From positions 19,706,399-19,770,398 of the forward strand of contig OX243822.1 in NCBI GenBank assembly GCA_945859605.1: a stretch of 64,000 nucleotides of DNA. Reading direction: 5' to 3'. Origin of the DNA: Lumbricus rubellus. Taxonomy: Eukaryota; Annelida; Clitellata; Crassiclitellata; Lumbricidae. Position 1 is the first letter of the stretch. The number at the start of each line of letters is the position of its first letter. The translations under genes and the position numbers were made by a program. Under the pieces are notes generated by a model. The model did no database searches and was not told where the DNA came from. It saw only the letters and a list, made by a program, of their open reading frames with translations. Shown in pieces: positions 1 to 11,662 of this stretch.

Positions 1-816
1 TGCATACGGGACCTCATGGCAGGCCAAGGACTATAATAGGTGGGCTTTAAATAGAGCTAATTGGGAAGAATTTCAACATCTATGTAGCACAACCATCGAG
101 GAGTACAAAATGATTGAAGACGAGGACCCAGTTAGTAACTTTACAGGATGTGTAATCAAGGCCGCGAAGGCATCTATCCCCACCACCTCGACAATTCCAA
201 GACGTATTAATAAACCCTGGTTTGATGACAACTGTAGATCGGTTGTCCATCAAAGAAAACATGATTTGAGAAATCTTCAGAAACACCCTGATGCTCAAAA
301 TCTAGCCAAATACCGAATCTCACGAGCCACAGCAAGAAGAACCATCCGCTCTTCAAAACGTATAAGCTGGAGAAGCTATGTGTCCAAACTCAATCATCAT
401 ACTCCAATGAAGAAGATTTGGAATATGGTTAGAAAAATTGATGGGAAGACTAAGTCATCCCCACTAAAGCACCTTCGTTCTGATGGCAATACAGTCACTG
501 AAATTCAGGATATTGCAAACACCTTAGGCGAAGCTTTTGCAGAGAACTCCTCATCTGCACACTATAACGAATCCTTTAATGTGTATAAAACTAAAATAGA
601 AAAGACCCCATTAAAATTCGCCTCTAATAATAATGAAATTTATAATGAACCATTCACCATTGCTGAACTTCAAGATTCGTTAAGCAAGGCACACGACTCC
701 TCTCCTGGCCCAGACAACATTCACTATCAACTACTTAAACACCTCCCTCAGGCCAGCCTGACAATACTACTCAGCATTTTTAACAGGATCTGGGACTCTG
801 GGACATTTCCTTCCCT

Positions 817-1379
817 AACCCTAATATAGAAAGATGGCGCCATGCCTCCCAAGACAATCGTAAAGACGAAGTAGTCTTAGCACGGCTAAGAATAGGTCAT
901 ACTTATCTTACACATGCTCATCTGCTTAAAAATGAAGATGCACCACAATGTGTGGGATGCAACTGCCCTTTAACAGTGGAACACATACTGGTGTCGTGTG
1001 TTGATTTTACACTGACAAGACAAAAATACTATTTAGAACAATCACTCTCTAATATTTTCGAACATGTCTCTCCAAAGAATATCTTACTGTTTTTAAAAGA
1101 AATACAACTGTACAACAAAGTATAGAAGATATCATAAATAAAATGACTCGTAACCTGCTTATCGGAAGTATCATATAATCTTGAATATATTTTAACCTTA
1201 TTTATTAATTTTACTTCTACCATATATCGAATGCTGTAGTTATAAGTTTTATCCTATCTATTAACCCCCCAAGCGTTTTTAGTATCAACTAATGATGTGT
1301 ATTCGATAATCATGCCAAGGCACGAAATAGCCAATTCTGTGCTGAAGTGCCGTTAAGCCCAATCAATCAATCAATCAAT
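817..1379 (+). mobile_element. 5'-truncated same-family non-LTR copy inserted in the RT ORF
   Basis: This 563-bp piece matches only the 3' end of the element (from NPNIERW to the AATC tail). It is flanked by the 8-bp duplication CCTTCCCT at 809-816 and 1380-1387. It keeps a short open end of the ORF (817-1125) and then the 3' UTR. 5' truncation, an AATC tail and a target duplication are the standard marks of target-primed insertion. Confidence 0.92.
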
Positions 1380-3418
1380 CCTTCCCTATGGAAAGATGCA
1401 ACAGTGATCCCAATACCTAAACCCGGTAAAGATGACACAAACCCATCAAACTACCGACCAATAGCTCTTACTAGCTGTATATGCAAAACCATGGAACGAA
1501 TGGTTAATGCGAGATTAATGTGGTATTTGGAAGGCAATCATATCTTGACTGAAGACCAGAGTGGCTTCCGTCGCCAGCGAAGTACAATAGATCAAGTGGT
1601 CCGTCTTGAATCTATAGTGCGACAAGCATTCATCCGAAAACATCATGCCGTCGCTATCTTTTTTGATATTGAAAAAGCATATGATACTACTTGGAAGTAT
1701 GGTATCATGAAAGACCTGCATGAGGCTGGTCTTCGTGGAAGACTGACTAATTTTATATCTGGATTTCTAACAGATCGTACCTTTAAAGTACGCATCGGAA
1801 ACTGTCTGTCCAGTACATATGAGCAAGAAACCGGAGTACCACAAGGTTGCATCTTGTCTACCACTCTTTTTATATTGAAAATAAATAGTATTGTTAAATG
1901 TCTGGGCACAGGAGTTGACTGCTCGTTGTATGTCGACGACCTACTAATTTGCTATACTTCGTCCAGTATGGCATCTATTGAAAGACAACTTCAAAGATGT
2001 CTGAATAAAATGGAGGTCTGGTGTAACGAAAATGGTTTTAAATTTTCAAAATCTAAAACTGTGTGTATGCACTTCTGCAATAAACGAGGATTACACCCTG
2101 ACCCAGAGCTTATAATTTCAGGATCCAAGATCCCGGTAGTTATTGAATATAAGTTCTTGGGCATCGTATTTGACAAAAAACTTACTTTTAAACCGCACAT
2201 ACAGTATCTAAAGAAAAAAGGAATAAAAGCCTTGAACCTTCTTAAAGTCGTAGCACATACTGACTGGGGAGCTGATAGAGTCATATTACTTCGACTGTAC
2301 AACGCAGTTATAAGATCAAAACTAGAGTATGGCTCAGTCGTTTACGGCAGTGCACGACCATCTTACCTGAAAGATCTTGACCCTATTCAGAATCAGGCTT
2401 TACGCCTTTGTCTAGGTGCTTTCCGCACATCACCAGTTGCTAGTCTCGAGGTGGAGGCTGACGTCATCCCTTTATCCCTACGAAGAACAAAACTCGAGCT
2501 CCAGTATGTGTCTAGACTTAAAAGTAACCCAAAGAATCCAGCATACCGATGTGTATTCCAACCAGACAATCAGCAGTTATTTGACAACAGACCAACTGCT
2601 ATACCGCCACTGGGCATTCGTATGAAACCACATCTAGAAAATTTGAACTTTGACATGAGCTGTATTGCAGAACAGAACATGGGTGGTCTCCCACCATGGT
2701 CCCTTTGTAGACCTCAGGTTCTGCTTGAACAGCACTATCATAAAAAGTCCGACACTAGTCCAGATATATATAAATGTATGCTCCAAGAACTACTATCAAA
2801 TTACACATCATACATAAAAATATATACTGATGGCTCAAAAGAAAGTGATAGAGTAGCTGCAAGTGCATATGCAAAGAGCAGTTCTTTATCAGTGCGACTT
2901 CCAAATAAAACTTCCATCTACACAGCTGAACTCACAGGTCTTCTTCTGGCCCTGGATATTACAAGTAAATCGAGAAAGAAACAGTTTTTAATAATGAGTG
3001 ATTCACTGTCGTCCTTGCAAGCTGTCGCAGGTTGTAACCTAAACCACTCATTGGTCGCAGACATTATCACCAAATACCACCGGATTGCAACGTCTGGTAA
3101 AATGGTCAAATTTTGCTGGGTGCCGGGCCATGTTGGCATTAGAGGCAACGAGGCTGCAGATGCCGCGGCCAAAGCAGCCCTTTCAGGTGCAGTGTCATAC
3201 TGCAAGATTCCATATTCTGATACTAAGCAATACATCGATGCTTATGTATACGATCAATGGAAGTTAAAGTGGAGTAGCATGGATCGAAATAAACTGCATA
3301 CTATTAATCCTAATATAGAAAGATGGCGCCATGCCTCCCAAGACAATCGTAAAGATGAAGTAGTCTTAGCACGGCTAAGAATAGGTCATACTTACCTCAC
3401 ACATGCTCACTTACTTAA

Positions 3419-5083
3419 AGGCGAAGGTTCACCGTTTCTCAGTTTCTTTGTAAACCAGGCTGATTGGTCAGCAGGTCTCTCTTTAGTGGGCGTGACGCTG
3501 ACCAATCAGCATCTGCTCCAAGTTCATCTGAAAGCACTGACCGCTGCTTTAGATTGCTAGGCTGTCTGAACTAGGTCGAGGAATTGTTCTGTAAAGATTC
3601 TATAGAATCTGAGTGCACCTTGCCTGAGTGGGTCTCTGTATGCAGATTAGCCAATTGTTGGGCCTTCTATTTGAGATTTGCATTCTGCCAAGGCATCAAG
3701 GCAAGGTTGTATTACATCAATTGAACGCTTCTCAATTCATCAATTGAGATCTCAGCTGAAGCCTATGAAGTTCTAGCTGCATGGTAACCAGACTTATAAA
3801 CAAAGGTGGGCTATGCTCTGATGTAAAGACAAACACATGAACTAGGGGTTGCCAGGGTTGGTATAGAACAATAGTATATACATGTAGATAGCTAGTACAC
3901 CATCGGCTCAAGGTTCTTTGAATCTTTGTGTGGATTGATCTTGCCATCGGCTATAGCCTACTCGGCCGGTCAACTGCCCTTTCAAATGTCCTGTCGCAGT
4001 GTAGCATGGTAAGTTGCTGGCCGGGTCTTATGCAGATTAGCTATAGCTGGTGTACACCCAAGATCTTTCCATTCATTGGCGGACGTATATATCTTGATAT
4101 GGTGAAAATGGCGTCGGACACCTACGGGCGATGAGCCTACGGTTTATGATGATGATGATGATGATATATCTTGGTGTATAGTCGACTCTACTATATATTT
4201 TATATACACATAATTATTATATATGTAGGCCTATACAGTCTATATACATTATATATATAATATATATATATATATACGGGCAAGCTAATATGCATATTCC
4301 AAGCAAGTTATCAAGCTGCTGGATGAAACATCATGGAGCTGTGGGCCGGTAAATCAAAGCACCAGCTAGAGTTTTATAGGCCTACAGGAACTGATAAGGG
4401 AAAGAGTCTAAAGTGATGTAATACAACCTGGCTTTGGTTTTGCTAGCAGTTGGCTGCTGGCATGAGACTTATCTCCAATGGGAGGCATTTCAACAATTGA
4501 AAAGCAGAGGAGCAGGCTGAGAGAACAAACAATTCCACCCCTCCGTCTCATCCCTCTAGCAGAATATCGAAGGGCTGGATGGTCAGCCAAGGTTCTTTGA
4601 ATGATCTTGATGGTTCTGTGTTTTCCTTCGCGTATACGGCCTGTGTGTACATGTCTCTGTCTGTATCTATTGCTATGGAAATGAGCAGACACTAGCACTG
4701 AAGTCTTGCTGATCATTCCACTGCTGTATACAGGTATGGCCGGCCGCCGTTGGTATTGATGGCTAGTCCCCGGTGGCATGGTATAGGGCCTCTAGACAAA
4801 CCGTCCAACAGCTTAGCTGACCTGCAAAAGTTCTGATCCGCGGCATCAGTGGTACACAACTGCACACACACGCACACACACACACACACACGGCAGTATA
4901 CGCCAAGCTAATCTGCATAAGGTACCCACTCAGGGAAGTCTAGAGACAATTCCTCAACCTGGTTTAGATAGGCTATAGCTATCTATAGCAGTGGTCAGTG
5001 CTCTCATGCAGGTGCGCTTGAAAGCTGATTGACAAGCCGGTCTCTATAGGCCACGCCAGTTTACCGAGACCAAAACTTGGCCT
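3419..5083. mobile_element. TTAA-flanked nonautonomous DNA transposon with long imperfect terminal inverted repeats
   Basis: It splits the retrotransposon ORF at a TTAA site, duplicated at 3415-3418 and 5084-5087; the uninterrupted copy near 10979 has a single TTAA. The ends are inverted (AGGCGAAGGTT on the left, AACTTGGCCT on the right). The similarity continues for about 250 bp inward, including a shared CCTGAGTGGGT and ATGCAGATTAGC region. The inside holds GAT, TA and CA microsatellites and no convincing coding region. A TTAA target suggests the piggyBac group, but the ends do not begin with CCC. Confidence 0.8.
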
Positions 5084-5538
5084 TTAAGAATGAAGTTGCA
5101 CCACAATGTGTGGGATGCAACTGCCCTTTAACAGTGGAACACATATTGGTGTCATGCGTTGATTTTACAACGACAAGGCAAAAATATTATATGGAACAAT
5201 CACTTTCTAATATTTTTGAACATGTCTCTCCAAAGAAAATTTTGCTGTATTTGAAAGAAATACAACTGTACAACAAAGTATAGTAGAAACCCTGAATTAA
5301 AAATGACTCGTGACCTGTTTATTGCAGGAATCATATAGTCTTGAACATATTTTAACCTTATTTATTAATTTTACTTATATCATGTCTAGAATGCTGTAAT
5401 TATAAGTTTTATCCTATTTATTAACCTCCAAACGTTTTTAGTCTAAAATAATGATGTATACTCAATAATCAGGTTAAGGCACGAAATAGCCAATTCTGTG
5501 CTGAAGTGCCGTTAAACCCAATCAATCAATCAATCAAT

Positions 5539-5969
5539 AAACATTGTCTTTTGTGCAATATGTATACATCTATATTTTCTGCATTTGCTTCCTCACAACA
5601 CAGCTTCAAAACGCTTACAATTTCCATAGTTCTACTAGTGCGCTTATTTCTCGATTCACTTATGTAGTAACTCACAAAGATAATCCAAAATATCTCTGTG
5701 GAGACCATAATTTTTATACTTCTGTTGGGTTTACATTCATAACCCATCATCCATGCATATAATGCAGCATAAAGCTATGACTATCCTCGGCAGTTATTTG
5801 ACCTACTTGTTCCAAATCTAGGCCAGCCTGTAACATATATTAATTCCCATACGATTTATGCACGCTTCTTCATAATTCATTGTCACAGCCGTTTCTAATT
5901 ACCACTAACTGCTACACGATTAAAACACAATAGCTACTAACATCACTACTTAATACAGTTTTCCAAACA
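5539..5969. other. Unassigned flank
   Basis: AT-rich sequence between the retrotransposon tail and the integrase fragment. I see no gene, and no repeat shared with the rest of the window. Confidence 0.5.
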
Positions 5970-6330
5970 TTACCGAAGATATCTTTGAGGCATCTTCACA
6001 TTTCGTCTTGGCCTACTTATACCTTCATGCACATCTGCAGGCCTCTCTTCCTCCAAGGGCTCAGTAGAAGTCCGTAGCTGAATGGTGTCTTGGTTACCAT
6101 CGCATAACCCAAAATACGGCTTCAACTTATCCACGTATTCGATCCGTGCCTGGCTTCTAGGTGTTTTCCTTATTTTATATAACACTGGTCCAAGTCGTTT
6201 TTCTACACGAAATGGTCCTTGATACAAAAACGACCACTTCTTTTGCATGCCCTGACGATGTCTGGGATAATAAAACCACACGAGTTGTCCCACTTCATAC
6301 GTCACCGGCCTCACCCTCATCACAAAATCG
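5970..6330 (-). pseudogene. Gypsy-like integrase C-terminal fragment
   Basis: The minus-strand translation shows the end of a Ty3/Gypsy-type pol protein: a basic-aromatic stretch (VWFYYPRHR), a GPFRVEKRLGPVLYKI segment typical of the GPY/F integrase module, then IEYVDKLKPY and an acidic-basic tail ending PQRYLR before the stop. Only about 115 residues remain. Upstream the reading frame runs straight into a degenerate repeat, so the rest of pol is gone. The family assignment rests on the GPF/VDKLK pattern. Confidence 0.8.
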
Positions 6331-6700
6331 TTCATCAATAGACTATAGTAACTGAAATCGTTAACCAATATAACCTTACATTGTTCATTATCAAATGATC
6401 ATATTCCTTAATAGCAAGTAGCAACTAAGATTTTCATCACTAAAATCGTTCATCAATAGTGCAAATACGGTTAACACTAATCGTTCATCAATAGTAACTG
6501 AAATCGTTAATCAATAGGATCTAATGCTGTTTATCATAAGTCGTTCATCGATAATACTAAGGTTGTCCATTATAAAAAAAAATCGTTCACTAATGGTAAC
6601 TTAAAACTTCTTTATCAGAACTCGTTCATAGAGAGTAACTAATATCGTCCATCGTCAAAGAATCATATTCATTAGAAAACCGTTAATAAACTCAAGGTCT
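6320..6700. repeat. Degenerate tandem repeat built on ATCGTTCATCAATAG
   Basis: At least eight spaced, diverged copies of a TCGTTCATCAATAG-like core occur (6328, 6442, 6480, 6540, 6580 and others), separated by variable AT-rich pieces. It directly abuts the integrase fragment, and its first unit is read into that frame. Confidence 0.7.
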
Positions 6701-6731
6701 CGGAACATAAATTCGATTCACCGTTCAGAGT

Positions 6732-7416
6732 TCATCCGGGAAGAGAGGGGCCATGACGTGCGGTTCCTCGTCTACCATGGAACGTCGCATGAACCCCCGG
6801 GAGACTCCGCGTAGTACCGGTTCCGGGCACAGGGGTCATTGCGCCCACATTCGGAGGCGGAAGTCCTCCCACTCGAGGGGAAAGAACTCGCACCTCGCCG
6901 AGAAGACAACATCCGCGGTGGTGTCTTCGTTCATCTCGTCTTCCCTCAGATTTGGTTGAATCGTCTCCATCCATCGTTCTAGATCAATCAGAGAGTCATC
7001 TGGCCGAAAAGGGAAGTCCGCGTCTTCGATCGGGACTCCGAAAGACCAAGGGGGTCGATCCTTCCGACCATTGCCGTTCCGCCGAGACTGGGGCCGGCAT
7101 CGGATTCTTCCAGCTGCAAGGGCGCCCATGTAGGTGGCACCCCGCTCGGTCGTGCCTGCTGCCCGTCCTCCGGCCTCACTCCCGCTTGTCCGCCTCCTAT
7201 TGCCGGTCCGGCGGTGACGGTCATCTGGAATGTCTCCTTTGTCATGATTGTTACCCGTTCTGTCACTCTTCGTATGTTCAAAGAGTGTCGGCGTCTGATA
7301 TGGCGCTGCAGCGATCCATGGGTAGCCATCTCCGACCCGCAAAAGTCACATAACCAACTTCGATTTTCCATTGTTCGACTATTGTAACTTCTACGACGAT
7401 TTTCTTTTCTGATCAA
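6732..7416 (-). pseudogene. Frameshifted gag-like ORF with an N-terminal C2H2 zinc finger
   Basis: Reading from about 7416 on the minus strand, an ORF begins after a TATA-like TATTTAAA. Near its start it carries a C2H2 finger (LCDFCGSEM-HIRRRH). It continues with a Gly/Pro/Arg-rich region, then shifts frame near 7030 into an acidic stretch with DLERW and LEWEDF. Its position just after an integrase tail and an LTR-like block suggests it is the first ORF of an LTR retrotransposon. I do not recognise the family, and a C2H2 finger is unusual for gag. A broken host gene or another transposon ORF is possible. Confidence 0.45.
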
Positions 7417-7620
7417 CTTCTCCTGCTGTCCGTCTGCCTTGCGTTTAAATAGCGTTTCTTGTTTAACCGCTGGTTCAACCCCGTGACGTCATCACTTCTT
7501 GCGTAGCAGCAACTTCGCGCCGGTTAACTTCCTCACGAGCGATCCATGGCATTGACCAAGATTTCTCTCAAATCTTTACCGGTTAACTGTTCCAATAATT
7601 GTCCATGGCATCGGTTAACC

Positions 7621-8953
7621 CAGTGGTGGCCAACCTTTTGTACATGGTGTGCCACAAATATCCTGCTTAGCGTCCGCGTGCCACTACACAAAACTCACGA
7701 GGCTTTGTGGCCTGTTCAGTTTGAAAAATAGGCACTTGTTCAAACAACTAATTTAAATAACGTCATGCATGTCTTTCCATAGGTTAAATTCAAGTAAAAA
7801 AACTTACCCTATAATTGTGAATGAAATAGAAATCCAGTTTCTAACGCTAAATTAACACTGACATTGTTTATAGTTGAGTCACAGCTAGCTAACTATGCAA
7901 ACACAATGGTACGGCAGTTAGTGAGGCTTTTGCAGCTGCTTCTGCTCAATAATCTTATCGATGCGCGGAGTGAGCTTCGATGATGAAGTGCGGATTAAGT
8001 TTGCCAAGTGCTCATCAGTAAGTGTTGAACGATACTTATTTTTGATGATGTTCATAGTCGAGAAGGTCTGTTCACAGACATATGTTGAACCAAATCGTGA
8101 CACAAATCGCAGAGCAAAGTCATGAATATGAGGAAACTGATCAGCATCAACGTATTTCCAAAATGCGACCAGATCACAGTCTGATTTGGTGTGACATAAC
8201 TCTCTGTATTTGGCACTGAGTCCTACGTTGTTTTTCAATTCAATGACTTCCATCTGCATTTCAGACGGATAGTTTCTGATGTCATCATCTGGGATAGCGA
8301 ACGGATTCATGAACAATGCGATATTTCTCTCCTCATTTGCAAAATCAGCAAAACGCACGTCGAATGCTTTACCAAGAGCTGCTGTTGCAGCTATATACTT
8401 GTCCACATCAACAAAACAGTCCTGTCATCTTCATACTTTCTTTTTAAAGTACTATTTGCCATCCTAAAGACGTACCGATATATTCTATTAAAAGAGTATA
8501 TTGAAGAAGATCCGGCAGTCTAGTAGCCCTACTCCAGGTCTTTGTTTGTCCCTATAGGCCTATAGCACTTTACAGTGGGAAGAAGCTCGACTTCGTATCT
8601 CTGCATATGTCTGTGTTTAGGAGAAATGTACTGTGGAGAAAGTGGACTTAGATCGACTGACTGCCGGCAGATGACCCTGCTGCTGACCTCTTCGCAGATG
8701 ACCCTGCCGATGACCTATTCGAGCTTGTGTGCTGCGTCTGTCTGCAGCACTTGGGCTGCAAATAACACAACCACCGACTAGGTTCCTGCAGCTACTCGAG
8801 CCTCATTAGATTTCTTTATTGATAAAACTCTAAGCTAAGATATTTGGGGAAATGTTGGTGTGTTTTAAATAAAATTCAGGAGACCTCCGCGTGCCACTCA
8901 TCTTAGGCTGGCGTGCCACAAGTGGCACGCGTGCCGCAGGTTGGCCACCACTG
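7621..8953 (-). mobile_element. Internally deleted hAT (Charlie-like) transposon
   Basis: The ends are inverted: CAGTGGTGGCCAACCT on the left and the complement ending CCACCACTG on the right. Both ends are followed by similar GTGCCAC-rich subterminal sequence. The flanks are GGTTAACC (7613-7620) and GGTTAAGA (8954-8961), an 8-bp duplication with two mismatches. Termini and spacing match the hAT superfamily. Length is 1333 bp with only the transposase 3' end left inside. Confidence 0.85.
7918..8406 (-). pseudogene. C-terminal part of a hAT transposase
   Basis: About 160 residues on the minus strand show the hAT C-terminal dimerisation region: FGSTYVCEQTFSTMN, then KYRSTLTDEHLANLIR. This pattern is shared with GTF2IRD2/ZBED-like domesticated hAT proteins. 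The N-terminal zinc finger and the first catalytic acidic residues are missing, so it cannot transpose by itself. Confidence 0.85.
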
Positions 8954-9005
8954 GGTTAAGATTTCTTCTTGAATCTTTACCGGGAAACTCCTTCACACCT
9001 CGCTT

Positions 9006-9195
9006 CTAATGAGCATAACGCACCGGTCTCTGCGTGGACCGACGCGCTCTACCATCCCCACGTGGCGTCTCGTGTTCGTCTTCTCCAGCCGGTGACGTAG
9101 GCGGAGGATCTTCCTGTTCTTCATCTTCTTTTGTGGATAAGTACGCCTTCAGTTTGTCCACGTGTGTCACAAACGGCCTTTTCTTGGGTGCCTGA
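9006..9195 (-). pseudogene. Second Gypsy-like pol tail (integrase end)
   Basis: The minus strand encodes KKRPFVTHVDKLKAYL followed by a Pro/Glu-rich, then Arg-rich tail ending RPVRYAH and a stop at 9006. THVDKLK is the usual end of Gypsy integrases. It differs from the fragment at 5970-6330, so two families are present. Upstream the frame meets a stop, and nothing recognisable as the integrase core follows. Confidence 0.7.
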
Positions 9196-9338
9196 ACATG
9201 GCCAAGCTACATTCTTAACCTAACCAGCGAACTTAACCGCACCGGATAACCCTTTAACAATAATTGTACTACATGAACCCTGTCACAAGCAAAGTTCGCT
9301 ACACTACCCTGCTTCGAAACTAGGCCCATACTTAACTG

Positions 9339-11426
9339 ACAACCTTTAAAGTACGCATCGGAAACTGTCTGTCCAGTACATATGAGCAAGAAACCGGAGT
9401 ACCACAAGGTTGCATCTTGTCTACCACTCTTTTTATATTGAAGATAAATAGTATTGTTAAATGTCTGGGCACAGGAGTTGACTGCTCGTTGTATGTCGAC
9501 GACCTACTCATTTGCTATACTTCGTCCAGTATGGCATCTATTGAAAGACAACTTCAAAGATGTCTGAATAAAATGGAGGTCTGGTGTAACGAAAATGGTT
9601 TTAAATTTTCAAAATCTAAAACTGTGTGTATGCACTTCTGCAATAAACGAGGATTACACCCTGACCCAGAGCTTATAATTTCAGGATCCAAGATCCCGGT
9701 AGTTATTGAATATAAGTTCTTGGGCATCGTATTTGACAAAAAACTTACTTTTAAACCGCACATACAGTATCTGAAGAAAAAAGGAATAAAAGCCTTGAAC
9801 CTTCTTAAAGTTGTAGCACATACTGACTGGGGAGCTGATAGAGTCATATTACTTCGACTGTACAACGCAGTTATAAGGTCAAAACTAGAGTATGGCTCAG
9901 TCATTTACGGCAGTGCACGACCATCTTACCTGAAAGATCTTGACCCTATTCAGAATCAGGCTTTACGCCTTTGTCTAGGTGCTTTCCGCACATCACCAGT
10001 TGCTAGTCTCGAGGTGGAGGCTGACGTCATCCCTTTATCCCTACGAAGAACAAAACTCGATCTCAAGTATGTGTCTAGACTTAAAAGTAACCCAAAGAAT
10101 CCAGCATACCGATGTGTATTCCAACCAGACAATCAGCAGTTATTTGACAACAGACCAACTGCTATACCGCCACTGGGCATTCGTATGAAACCACATCTAG
10201 AAAATTTGAACTTTGACATGAGCTGTATTGCAGAACAGAACATGGGTGGTCTCCCACCATGGTCCCTTTGTAGACCTCAGGTTCTGCTTGAACTGCACTA
10301 TCATAAGAAGTCCGACACTAGTCCAGATATATATAAATGTATGCTCCAAGAACTACTATCAAATTACACATCATACATAAAAATATATACTGATGGCTCA
10401 AAAGAAAGTGATAGAGTAGCTGCAAGTGCATATGCAAAGAGCAGTTCTTTATCAGTGCGACTTCCAAATAAAACTTCCATCTACACAGCTGAACTCACAG
10501 GTCTTCTTCTGGCCCTGGATATTACAAATAAATCGAGAAAGAAACAGTTTTTAATAATGAGTGATTCACTGTCGTCCTTGCAAGCTGTCGCAGGTTGTAG
10601 CCTAAACCACTCATTGGTCGCAGACATTATCACCAAATACCACCGGATTGCAATGTCTGGTAAAATGGTCAAATTTTGCTGGGTGCCGGGCCATGTTGGC
10701 ATTAGAGGCAACGAGGCTGCAGATGCCGCGGCCAAAGCAGCCCTTTAAGGTGCAGTGTCATACTGCAAGATTCCATATTCTGATACTAAGCAATACATCG
10801 ATGCTTATGTATACGATCAATGGAAGTTGAAGTGGAGTAGCATGGATCGAAATAAACTGCATACTATTAATCCTAATATAGAAAGATGGCGCCATGCCTC
10901 CCAAGACAATCGTAAAGATGAAGTAGTCTTAGCACGGCTAAGAATAGGTCATACTTACCTCACACATGCTCATTTACTTAAGAATGAAGTTGCACCACAA
11001 TGTGTGGGATGCAACTGCCCTTTAACAGTGGAACACATATTGGTGTCATGCGTTGATTTTACAACGACAAGGCAAAAATATTATATGGAACAATCACTTT
11101 CTAATATTTTTGAACATGTCTCTCCAAAGAAAATTTTGCTGTATTTGAAAGAAATACAACTGTACAACAAAGTATAGTAGAAACCCTGAATTAAAAATGA
11201 CTCGTGACCTGTTTATTGCAGGAATCATATAGTCTTGAACATATTTTAACCTTATTTATTAATTTTACTTATATCATGTCTAGAATGCTGTAATTATAAG
11301 TTTTATCCTATTTATTAACCTCCAAACGTTTTTAGTCTAAAATAATGATGTATACTCAATAATCAGGTTAAGGCACGAAATAGCCAATTCTGTGCTGAAG
11401 TGCCGTTAAACCCAATCAATCAATCA
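9339..11426 (+). mobile_element. 5'-truncated non-LTR retrotransposon copy with 9-bp target duplication
   Basis: Nearly identical to the element at 1388-5538 but continuous. It starts inside the RT domain, just before TFKVRIG, and ends in an AATC tail. The flanks are ACTTAACTG at 330-338 of the 9-kb block (9330-9338) and at 11427-11435. The few differences from the first copy suggest both moved recently. Confidence 0.93.
9345..11177 (+). pseudogene. RT-RNase H ORF of truncated copy, one nonsense codon
   Basis: The frame runs from the truncation point through YVDD and the RNase H domain to a TAG at 11177. The only break is TAA at 10746-10748, where the other copy has TCA (about base 3181), just after AADAAAKAAL. 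The downstream tail (10749-11177) stays in the same frame. The 5' half of RT and any endonuclease were never copied here. Confidence 0.9.
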
Positions 11427-11662
11427 ACTTAACTGCGTCTTCAGAAAGGAGGCTGCAGATGTCCGAAGATGGTTGCGCAATTCTGCCATGAGGCGGTCAC
11501 AGTTAGCAGTCTCTTGTTTCCATGACAAACCCTTGTTGCCATTTGATTTCTTTTTCTGTTTTTCTTTCTGCCTCCTAAGCTGATTTCGTAACCAGGTGAT
11601 TTCATTCTTCAGTTTCTTTTATTCCCGAGTTACATGATGACCACTTGGAGCAACCTTCCGAC

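Larger units (their letters stand above)
2..5283 (+). pseudogene. Reverse transcriptase-RNase H ORF of the non-LTR element, interrupted twice
   Basis: The frame is open from base 2 to 816, continues in the same frame at 1388-3418, and finishes at 5088-5283 with a TAG stop. The first part holds a pre-RT linker and the start of the RT domain (SSPGPD near base 705). The second part holds the RT palm with catalytic YVDD (near 1927), then an RNase H domain starting at YTDGS (near 2824), with AELTG, MSDSL and the WVPGH/GNEAADAAAK end. The last part has a CVGC-HILVSC zinc-knuckle-like tail. Removing the insertions restores one reading frame with no stop that I saw, so the element was probably intact when it was hit. 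A GTG near 1347 that appears to start the second part lies in the inserted tail and is not a real start. Confidence 0.88.
1..5538 (+). mobile_element. Non-LTR retrotransposon, I/Jockey-like with RNase H, broken by two nested insertions
   Basis: The element enters from the left edge and ends at about 5538 in an (AATC)n tail. Its own parts are 1-816, 1388-3418 and about 5088-5538; the pieces between are later insertions. The order is reverse transcriptase, then RNase H, then a Cys/His-rich tail, as in RNase H-bearing non-LTR clades. The 5' end, including any endonuclease, lies outside the window. The second copy at 9339-11426 lets the insertion points be read exactly. The superfamily is well supported, but I cannot name the clade. 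Confidence 0.9.
7417..9005 (-). other. LTR-like block (7417-7620 plus 8954-9005), split by a hAT insertion
   Basis: On the minus strand this lies between a pol stop codon (9006) and the gag-like start. With the hAT element removed it is about 250 bp, rich in CCGGTTAAC-type motifs, with a TATTTAAA box near 7445. Position and promoter-like box suggest an LTR. I could not find a second copy in the window to prove it. Confidence 0.35.

Noticed and set aside
4408..4779. Minus-strand ORF of 123 residues
   Set aside because: Lies in the noncoding interior of the TTAA element and has no recognisable motif.
5077..5283. Separate small gene with CVGC motif
   Set aside because: It is the 3' end of the interrupted retrotransposon ORF. 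The apparent start comes from the inserted TTAA element.
6732..7353. Plus-strand Arg/Ser-rich ORFs
   Set aside because: Antisense shadows of the minus-strand gag-like ORF in GC-rich sequence.
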